A stretch of 64,000 bases of DNA from NCBI GenBank assembly GCA_035626515.1, contig DASPNM010000026.1:62001-126000 (forward strand), given 5' to 3'. This document shows, piece by piece, positions 9,401 to 17,300 of the stretch (positions are counted from its first letter, which is position 1; each line of letters begins with the position of its first letter). A model generated the notes under the pieces. That model did no database searches, had not been told where the DNA came from, and was given only the letters and a program-made list of their open reading frames with translations. Both the position numbers and the translations under genes were made by a program. Source of the stretch: DASPNM01 sp035626515. Lineage in GTDB: Bacteria > Bacteroidota > Bacteroidia > Chitinophagales > Chitinophagaceae.

Positions 9401-12400
9401 ATAGAAAGACCGGTCGCTGCGGTCGGTTATCTTCAGGATCTGCTGTTCGGGATTGCCTGTTCGAAGGGTTTTGGCTGCGGGCGTTTGGTCCGATGCAATG
9501 TTTGTCCCTTCCTCATCGGTGATCTCAAAAGCAGCGGCGATCTTTTCCCGCGTCATGCCGGTGTCCTGCGCCAGCATTTCTTCGGCGCTGTCGAAGCCGC
9601 TCATTTCGGCCGCGATCTCGTTAACGAAAATCAATTCCCCGTGCGCATTAAGTAAAAACACTCCGGCGGGAATATTGACCAAAGTCTGTTCGAGCTGGTC
9701 CCTCGCCGCCCGGGTTTCCGACAGAAGATTATTGTGCTCTGTGATATCGCGAGCCACGATCGAGAGGGCAATAGGCTTACCGCCCTTGTCGCGGATGGGA
9801 GAAGCTGCGATCAGGACCGGAACGGGCGTTCCGTCCCTGCGAACGCGGACGGTTTCGACGTTTTTCAACGATCCGCCGGATTTAATGGCGGGGATGATCT
9901 TATCTGTCGCTTCATTGGCGCGCTCCTGCGGAAGAATAAGGGAAATATTCCGCCCAAGAATCTCTGATGCTGCGTAACCATAAAGCATCTCGGCGCTGCG
10001 GTTCCAGCTTAGAATGGTTCCGTCGAAATCGTAGCTGTAGATCGCATCCACCGAAGACTCAACGATAGCTGAAAGCTGGGCCGAAGCGATTTCAGCTTCC
10101 TTCTGCTGCGTGATGTCGATCACGATTCCGGACACGCGTACAGGTTTACGTCTCCCATCTATTTCATCAAAATAAGTCTGGGCGCGCACGTGCACCCATC
10201 GCACCTGGCCATCGTTTTGCCGGACGATCCGGTGTTCGCAAACAAGCTTCCCATCCGACTCCGGATTGCGGGCGGCGATTGACGCCGCCAGCAAAGCCTC
10301 CCGGTCCTCAGGATGAACGACGATTGCAGCCTTTGCGGTTGTGATCACCTCGCCGGCCTTATAACCGCAAAGTTTCTTCATTCTTTCCGACCAGTACAGC
10401 TGTTCGCTGCGCAGGTCAAAGTCGATGATACCGGCACCGGTGGCTTCGGTAGCGAGGCGAAATCGTTCTTCGCTCTCCTCGATTTTTTTCCGCGCGAGTA
10501 CCTGCTCGGTTACCTCGTGCGTCACTGCAAGAACCCCCGTAAGCCGGCCCAGACCGTCGCGAAGTGGCTCGTATGAATAGCTGTACCAACCTGTGTACGG
10601 CTGCCCATCCCGTTCAAAGCTGAACTGCTGCTCGCTGACAGAATACACTTCGCCTTTGCGCAGCGTGTCCAGGATCGTCTTGTCACCGGCACTCAACGCT
10701 CCCGGTAGTCCTTCCAATGCTTTCCGTTTAGTCACGTCGGATAGCCTGCGTCCCCATAGGGAAAGGGCCTGGTCATTGGCGAATTCCACCTTAAACTCCG
10801 GCGAACGGTAAACAACGATCGCGACCGGAGCCTGGCGGAAAAGCTGCTGCAGCTGTTGTTCGTTTTCCTCAATACGTTTTCTCGCTTCCACCAGGTCCGT
10901 CACCTCGTGCGTCATCACCATGACGCGCGTCACTTTTCCTTCGTCGTCTCGAAGCGGCTGGTAAACAAAGTCCAAATACTGTTTTCCTTTTCCTCCATAA
11001 GGTTTCATATCCACCTCGTGCTCAATTTTGTGGAATGCCTTGCCCGTGCGAATCACTTTCTGCATTTCCTTTTGCAGCCCGGTCTTTTGCATCATGGGGA
11101 AAACATCATCTACCGGACGTCCAACGAGCTGTTCTTCCCGCATCCCGGAAAAAATCAGGAATTTCTCGTTGACCAGATCTATGGTCATTCCGGACGCGTT
11201 CACAATCATGATCGACATGGGCGACTTGCTCACAAATTCCCTGAATTCCCGCTCCCGTTTCTCCAATGCCACCCGCTGCGTTACCTGGTCGGTGACATCG
11301 TTGGCCATCACCGTGATTCCAGTCACTTCCCCGGTATCATTCAATATCGGCTGGTACACATAGACGAAATAAGTGTCCGTGGGTACCCCGTTTTTTACAA
11401 GCACCGCCTTTTCCTCGCCACTGTAATACGGTTTTCCTGTCCGGAATACCTCTTCCAGCAGCTTTGGGAACGGCTGGTCCCGGATCTCGGGAAGTACCTC
11501 AAGCAGTGGCTTTCCTATTATTTCCGGCCCGCGACCCCAGGCCCGGAACAGCGGTTCATTGGCAAACTCGATGATCATTTCCGGAAAACCCTTTAATACC
11601 AGGAAAATGCCGGGTGAATCGCTAAGGATGGTGCGAAATTGTTTCTCGCTCTGTTCGATTTTTTGCCGCGCGCGGACGTGATCGGTTACTTCAATCGTCG
11701 TCGCCAACTGCCCGATAAGACGACCGTCTTCGTCGAACATCGGATCTACCGTTACATTGAAATACCGTATTTCTGATCCATCGTCATTGGTTATTTGAAG
11801 TGGGGTCTCCGTGATCACTACGCTTCGGCCGGTACGGTACACTTCGTCATGAATCTTTTGTACACCCGCCCTTGTTGCCGGAACAACTTCGAACATGGGC
11901 TTTCCAACCACTTCCCCAGCTTTTTTTTGCCAAAGGTCCAGCGTGTAACTATTCACATATTCCACGATAAGGTCCTTCCCCTTCAATACAGCTACCGCGA
12001 ATGGCACCTGGTTGAACAGCTTATACACACTTTGCAGGGCATGTGCTTTTTTTCTGCTGATCTTGATCTGCGTATCGATTCTCGCAACCAGTTCCCGCGC
12101 CGAAAATGGCTTTACCAGGTAATCATCAGCACCCGTCTGAAGCCCCTCCACCATCGAGTGTTCACCCGCTTTGGCGGAAAGCAGAATTACTGGAATTGCG
12201 GAAGTATCCGGATTGGAGCGTAGCGCTTTCAGTAGCTCGATCCCGTCCATCTGGGGCATCATGATGTCGGAAATGATCACTTCGGGACTGATGGTTTTTA
12301 GCGCACGCAGCACGGCACGGCCGTCCCTGACGGTATGCACCCGGTATCGCGAGCTCAGCAAATGCTCCATGTATTCACGCATGTCCGCATTGTCGTCCGC

Positions 12401-14287
12401 AACGAGAATTTCCGGTCTTTCTTCTCTGGAACCGGGTTCCGGCAGTTGGACCAAATCATCCGGGTTGGACAACCACCGGAGCGCCTCTTCCACGTAGAGA
12501 TTCGCCTGCATCTCACCGTTGGACGGAGCGCCCGAATGTTTTATTTTTTCCGCCGGCAGGTGCATTTTGCCCAGAGGCAACGTGACCGAAAATATTGATC
12601 CCTTCCCCGGGCGGCTCTTTACACGAACCTCACCCCCGTGAAGCTTCACAAGCTGCTGCACCAGTGAAAGCCCGATCCCCGAGCCCTCCTGGCTGCGGCC
12701 TTTGTCTGTCGGCACGCGGTGAAAACGTTCAAAGATCTTTTGCTGTTCAGTAATTGCGATACCGATTCCGGTATCCGCAACCTGCAGTTCCACCTGGTTC
12801 CGCTTCGTCCTGAGCCGCACATTAATCGATCCCTCCAGGGTGTATTTGAAAGCATTGCTGATGAGATTGAGGACGATTTTTTCCCACATCGAACGGTCGA
12901 CGTATACGGGCTCCCGGGTTTGTTTGCAATCCACGACGAGCTCGAGCCCAGCCTTTTCAATTGCCGCCCGGAAGCTCCCGGCAAGATCTCTTGTAAGTTC
13001 AGCAAGATCGGTTGGTTCGAATGTAGCCTGCATGCGGCCGGCTTCGATGCGCGAAAAATCCAGGAGCGCGTTCACCAGTTTCAATAACCGCAGGGAGTTG
13101 CGATGGGCGATCGTAAGGTTTTCTTTTACCTCTTCCGGAATGCCGTCCGGCCGCTCCAGGATCTCCTGCAGCGGCGTCAGCATCAGAGTGATCGGTGTCC
13201 GAAACTCATGGCTGATGTTGGAAAAGAACACCGTTTTGGCACGGTCAATTTCCATCAGAGCCTCCGTTCGCCTTCGCTCGGCCTCAAACGCCAAAGCGTT
13301 CGCAATCGCTGTCGCAGCCTGATCCGCCACCAGGTGATAAAAATCCCTGTAGTTACTGTCGAATTTTTTTCTCGGACTTATTCCCAGGACGAGCCAGCCA
13401 TAGGCCCGTTCTTTTTCGGGGCGCCGCACTGCAATGAGGTAATGTGCCTGCGACGGCTCGGCCCACGCTCCGCCCCCAAATCGCTGGTTAAGGAACCCCC
13501 CATTAACCAACGCCGGGCGGCCCGACATCATCAGTTTGGCGAGCGGGAATTCGCCGAAATCAGGATCGACGATGGAAAAGCCACTCAACAGCTTGTTGGA
13601 TCCGACACGCACCGAGGCGCGAAGGCTCACCGTATCGTCTTCTTCCAGATGGTAATAAAATGCATAAGGAAAATCGCAGTCGTTTTCGGAGAGCGTCAGG
13701 TGGATCGCATCAAACGCCTGCTGCAGGTCTTTGACCTCGGCGGCGCGATCGGCAAACACGCGAAGCGTTTTCAGTCGCCGTTCGTTGATCACCCGGTCTG
13801 TGGTTTCGGAGCAGGTGACCAGCACCCCGCCCACGGTATCGGACTCGTCTTTGATAGGGCTGTAAGAAAAAGTAAAGTAACATTCCTCCGTATAGCCGTT
13901 GCGCGAAAGCGGAAACATGAGGTCTTCGGCGAAAATGGCTTTCCCGGTCTGCATCACCCCCTGGAACATCGGCTCGAGCATGTGACGGATCTCCGACCAG
14001 CATTCTAAAAGAGGTATTCCCAGCGCATGAGGATGCTTGGCGCCAAGGACGGGAACATACGCATCATTATAGATCATTACCCATTCTGGCCCCCAGCAAA
14101 CCAGCATGGGAAAATCATTGTTAATGCAAATGCTCACCGATGTCTTGAGGCTTTGGGGCCATCCAAATGGATCGCCAAGCGGCGATTTGCCCCAGTCAAA
14201 AGCGCGAATGAGTTTTCCCACTTCACCCCCGCCTTCAAGGAAAGCATGTCGGACTCCGGTCGATGCGGTGCGTGCCAGCTCTTCCAT
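6458..14287 (-). CDS. giant hybrid histidine kinase: PAS-GAF-HisKA-HATPase-REC-12 PAS-HisKA-HATPase
   Basis: A 2609-residue soluble protein; no membrane segment is apparent. In order: an N-terminal PAS of the FDWGKSPLGDPFGWPQSL type (about 30-165); a GAF-like domain (about 170-335); a first kinase core with SNISHEFRTPITLML (His360) and HATPase motifs NLISNAFKYT, DTGIGI, GSGIGLSL (about 465-572); a receiver (about 625-740) with VIISDIMMPQMDG (Asp674); then about twelve PAS/PAC units (about 755-2362), each ending in a D-I/V-T-x-x-K/V-type PAC helix; then a second kinase core with MASHELKTPVTSIKGY (His2388) and HATPase ending at 2606. One receiver therefore sits between two kinase modules. It starts 18 bp after the 1786-residue kinase and ends 3 bp before the receiver gene. 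Signals sensed are unknown; multi-PAS kinases often sense redox, light, oxygen or small ligands. Domain borders were counted by eye. Confidence 0.93.
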   Translation of the reverse strand: MEELARTASTGVRHAFLEGGGEVGKLIRAFDWGKSPLGDPFGWPQSLKTSVSICINNDFPMLVCWGPEWVMIYNDAYVPVLGAKHPHALGIPLLECWSEIRHMLEPMFQGVMQTGKAIFAEDLMFPLSRNGYTEECYFTFSYSPIKDESDTVGGVLVTCSETTDRVINERRLKTLRVFADRAAEVKDLQQAFDAIHLTLSENDCDFPYAFYYHLEEDDTVSLRASVRVGSNKLLSGFSIVDPDFGEFPLAKLMMSGRPALVNGGFLNQRFGGGAWAEPSQAHYLIAVRRPEKERAYGWLVLGISPRKKFDSNYRDFYHLVADQAATAIANALAFEAERRRTEALMEIDRAKTVFFSNISHEFRTPITLMLTPLQEILERPDGIPEEVKENLTIAHRNSLRLLKLVNALLDFSRIEAGRMQATFEPTDLAELTRDLAGSFRAAIEKAGLELVVDCKQTREPVYVDRSMWEKIVLNLISNAFKYTLEGSINVRLRTKRNQVELQVADTGIGIAITEQQKIFERFHRVPTDKGRSQEGSGIGLSLVQQLVKLHGGEVRVKSRPGKGSIFSVTLPLGKMHLPAEKIKHSGAPSNGEMQANLYVEEALRWLSNPDDLVQLPEPGSREERPEILVADDNADMREYMEHLLSSRYRVHTVRDGRAVLRALKTISPEVIISDIMMPQMDGIELLKALRSNPDTSAIPVILLSAKAGEHSMVEGLQTGADDYLVKPFSARELVARIDTQIKISRKKAHALQSVYKLFNQVPFAVAVLKGKDLIVEYVNSYTLDLWQKKAGEVVGKPMFEVVPATRAGVQKIHDEVYRTGRSVVITETPLQITNDDGSEIRYFNVTVDPMFDEDGRLIGQLATTIEVTDHVRARQKIEQSEKQFRTILSDSPGIFLVLKGFPEMIIEFANEPLFRAWGRGPEIIGKPLLEVLPEIRDQPFPKLLEEVFRTGKPYYSGEEKAVLVKNGVPTDTYFVYVYQPILNDTGEVTGITVMANDVTDQVTQRVALEKREREFREFVSKSPMSIMIVNASGMTIDLVNEKFLIFSGMREEQLVGRPVDDVFPMMQKTGLQKEMQKVIRTGKAFHKIEHEVDMKPYGGKGKQYLDFVYQPLRDDEGKVTRVMVMTHEVTDLVEARKRIEENEQQLQQLFRQAPVAIVVYRSPEFKVEFANDQALSLWGRRLSDVTKRKALEGLPGALSAGDKTILDTLRKGEVYSVSEQQFSFERDGQPYTGWYSYSYEPLRDGLGRLTGVLAVTHEVTEQVLARKKIEESEERFRLATEATGAGIIDFDLRSEQLYWSERMKKLCGYKAGEVITTAKAAIVVHPEDREALLAASIAARNPESDGKLVCEHRIVRQNDGQVRWVHVRAQTYFDEIDGRRKPVRVSGIVIDITQQKEAEIASAQLSAIVESSVDAIYSYDFDGTILSWNRSAEMLYGYAASEILGRNISLILPQERANEATDKIIPAIKSGGSLKNVETVRVRRDGTPVPVLIAASPIRDKGGKPIALSIVARDITEHNNLLSETRAARDQLEQTLVNIPAGVFLLNAHGELIFVNEIAAEMSGFDSAEEMLAQDTGMTREKIAAAFEITDEEGTNIASDQTPAAKTLRTGNPEQQILKITDRSDRSFYWVLCRSTPLFDESGQMRHVLVVSTDITQHKLAEQRVRDSEMYFRNLADTAPVTIWITEKDGSCSYLSRQWYEITGQTEQEALGFGWLEAVHPDDRRNASEIFISANEKHTPFRLTYRLRYQSGDYRWVADSGSPRLDSEGRFQGFIGSVVDVHDRILGEEKVRESENRYRHMFENSPIPTWDEDFSMVKRRIDELKAQGVKDFDKYLRENRDVLLELISLIVVKNVNEAAVKLYGGTKEDLLAGLKDYFVEDTLATFIEEFRLIAEGGGRLETETVVQNIRGERLNILGRIDFPKNDDYSSVQVIIIDVTDQKRAEDLVRQSQERFRFLFESNILPVAFWKVDGEVYDANDAFLQLLGYNREDMKNGLVNWRKFTVPEDGPLHEASVRRALQGEAVAPYETAYFNKKGERLAALVGYAMLAGSQDKGIAFIQDISRLKEVQHQLRQSEERFRHLSETLEAQVRERTTELDEKNRQLREAQRIAQLGSWEWDLVTGAVQWSDEMYEIYGYGDRHSPVTFEIALERMDPSDAARSRERVREHLVNARKLFERNGSREFESTASQFRLRLPEGVDKIVRAMVKVLMDEEGKPVKMIGTLQDITEQKNAEEQLVRANLELNERNQFVEKLINSSLDLVLVMDRDLRFITLNNQARQLISRYYEGEVIGKSIVELNPEIKDTQMMTDLMAAFGGVTVIRDKVKSLVSDRYYEHNYVPLENLEGEVYAVMLISHDITQSVQQMEELRKLYISDRQKDDFIKMASHELKTPVTSIKGYVQLLKSMVEAESTGQIELGPKTIKSSLSIIDKQVTKLTRLLSELLDLSRIETGRLEMKPENFNLNELVVETVQEVLYTNTKHRIQVIHDAVHQVDADRDRIGQVLVNLLVNAVKYSPDHDLVEVRVTTEHGKPAVSVRDYGIGISANDLDKIFDRFYRAEGDYEKTFPGFGIGLYIAREIITRHGGSIRVESEKDKGALFTFTLPKAGA

Positions 14288-14305
14288 ATCGAATAATTCA
14301 ATCGA

Positions 14306-17300
14306 TCAGTTAAGCGGCAGGCTCATTGTGAAAACAGAGCCTTTACCTTTTTCGCTCTCGAGCAGGATCCTACCGTTATGACGTTGCACGATTTCGTTGG
14401 AGATAAACAAACCAATGCCAAATCCCGGATAGGTCTGCTCGTTCCGACCCTCGACCCGATAAAACCGCTCAAAAATTTTCTGATGCTCGCGCCTGTCAAT
14501 GCCAATGCCCGTATCCTTCACCCGGACCAGCGCGTGCTCCTCGTTTCTTTCAACAAAAACCTCGATGCTGTTGGAATCCGGGGAATATTTAATGGCATTG
14601 GTGAGCAGGTTCAGGATAACCTGCGCGATGCGGTCGCGGTCGGCAACAATTGTACCGCTGAAGTCATTGTGAACGAGCACCGCATGGCGCGTCGTGGTTT
14701 GCCGTGCATCCTGAGCTACTTCTTCGACCAGTTCGCCAAGGGCAAACTCCCGTTTGTTGAGCTTAAGCTGCCCGGATTCAATACGTGACAGGTCGAGCAG
14801 TTCAGAGATCAGCCGGGTGAGCTTGTTCACCTGCTTAGAAATGGTTTGGAGCGAGGATCGAACCGTATCGCGCGTGCCTACGATCTTCTCGTCGTCCAGC
14901 TCATTGTAAATATTGACCAGCAGCTGCACGTAGCCGTTGATGGATGTGATTGGCGTTTTCAGCTCGTGGCTGGCCATTTTGATAAAGTCGTCCTTTCTTT
15001 CCTCAAGCTTTTTGAGCTCGGTGATGTCCGTCACAGAGCCGGCATATCCGGCAAACTGCCCGTTGCTGTCGTAATACGGGTACCCTTCCGTTAATCCCCA
15101 CCGGATCTCCCCGTCGCTCCTGCGGAAGCGGAATTCCGTTTTGTAGTAACGGCGTTCGCGAGCGCACTCTTGCAACAGATCGGAAGCGTTCTCCTTGTCT
15201 TCTTCCACTACAGACGACAACCAGCCCTCGTCCAGCTGTTCTTCGAACGATTTGCCGGTCCAGTTGACCCAGGTATCATTCACAAATACGTTTTGCCCGT
15301 CGGCATCAGTCATCCACAATCCCGTCGGTGAAGCGTTTGAAATGGTCTTGAACAACAGCTCGCTGTCACGGATCTTTTCGCGGAACCGTTTCTGATCGTC
15401 AATATCCATGCAGGCGCTTATGAAGCCGGTAAACTCCCCTTTCGCGTTGTACCTGGGCACCGAGTTGTCTGCGATCCAGCGGTACTGGCCGTCATAACGA
15501 CGCAGGCGATATTCTGTATACACCCCTTTCTGCAGGCGGAACGATTCGTTGTAATTGTGGATGCATCGCTGCACGTCGTCGGGATGTACATTCTCGAGCC
15601 AGCCCTCGTTGCTCTCTTCCTGCAGCGTACGGCCGGTGAATTCCAGCCAGGTATTGTTAAAGTAGTCGTTGAACGAATCGTTGCCCGACATCCAGATCAT
15701 GGCAGGAACATTATCGGCAATGATCTTAAGACGTTCTTCGCTGTTACGGACAAGCTGTTCCGCCTCCTTTTCCTCGGTCACATCCATCATGGTGCCGATC
15801 AGGCGTACTGCGAGCCGGTCAGCGCCGAAGAAGACTTTTCCTTTCGCCCTCACCCAGCGCAGGTCCTGGTTATCGTAGCGGCGGATGCGGATGAGCATGT
15901 CGAACTTACCGTCCTCCACCGACTTTATTGCCAGCTTGATCTCTTCGATGAATTTTGGTTGGTCCTCCTCGAAAATATGTTGCAGTATCACCTCGAAGCT
16001 CGGTTCCATCCCTTCCGGAATTCCGCAGATCCGGCAGCTTTCCCTGGAACAGCTCAATCGGAAGGTGACGGGGTTGTATTCCCAGGTGCCGAGATTCGCC
16101 GATTCCATCGCCATTCGTAAGCCTTCTTCCTTTTCCCTCAACTCCTCGTTCAGCCGCTTTTGTTCGGAAATATCCCGGGCGATCTTCGAAATTCCGATGA
16201 TCTGGCCGCTGCTGTCGCGGATGGGCGAAACGCTCAGGGAAACATCAATCAACCGCCCGTCGCGCGTCATTCGTTTTACGTCCCGCTGCCTGATCAGTTC
16301 CCCTTTTCTTATTCTCTCGATCTCCTCTCTTGCATGCGATTCGTCCGGCATCAGTATCCGGAAGCTTCGGCCAATGATCTCCTCAGCAGAATAACCGTAG
16401 AGACGCTCGGCCGCAGGATTCCAGCTCGTGACAATGCCTTCCAGGTTCATGCTGAAAATGGCATCCTCGCTCGACTGGACAATCGCCGCCAGCTTGCCAC
16501 TTTGTTCTTCGGCTCTTTTATGTTCGGTCACGTCGAACAGCATGTTTACGGCGCCCGTCATATTGCCGTTGGAATCAAATACGGGTTCGGGATGCGGGAG
16601 GAACCACTTCCGCTCGCCTGTCGGAGTCTCTACGATAAAAGGTTCCTTTACCGTCACCTTGCGCTTTTCTTTCAGGGCAACGGCCATCGGGCATTCGTCG
16701 AGGGGTATCTCGGTGATACCATCCCGGTCGTAGATCTTCAGGGAACCGCACCACAAATCCTTCCCCAGCTCCGGCGCTCTTCCCCAAAGCTGAACTGCGG
16801 CCTGGTTGTACATGGTGATAACGCCGTCGGCATCGGTCGTATAGATCGCCGCGGGCAGGCCGTGAATGAGATTCCGGTACCTCAGTTCGCTTTCCTGAAG
16901 TGCTTTCTTGATCTGTTTCTGCTCCGTGATGTCAACCAGCACGTTTACTGCTCCCGTCATCTCTCCAGTGCTGTTGAAGAGCGGCTGCGGATAGGGAATA
17001 ATATGTCTCCTCCCGCCATCCGGACGCTCAACGATTATTTCGTATCCGCGGACGGGTTTTTGCTCCACAATCGCAATCGCCATCGGGCATTCGCTTAATG
17101 GAACTTCCGTAGTGCCGTCGGGACGGAAAATCTTCCACGATCCGCACCAAAGTTCTTTCCCGCTTTCAGGTCGCCTTCCCCAAAGCTCGACCGCTTTATC
17201 GTTGTAAAGCTGCACATACCCCCGGGCGTCGCAGGTATATACGGCTACCGGAAGACTCTCCAGGAGCTTTTGGTAATTGCCTTCGCTTTCCTCTTTCGCC

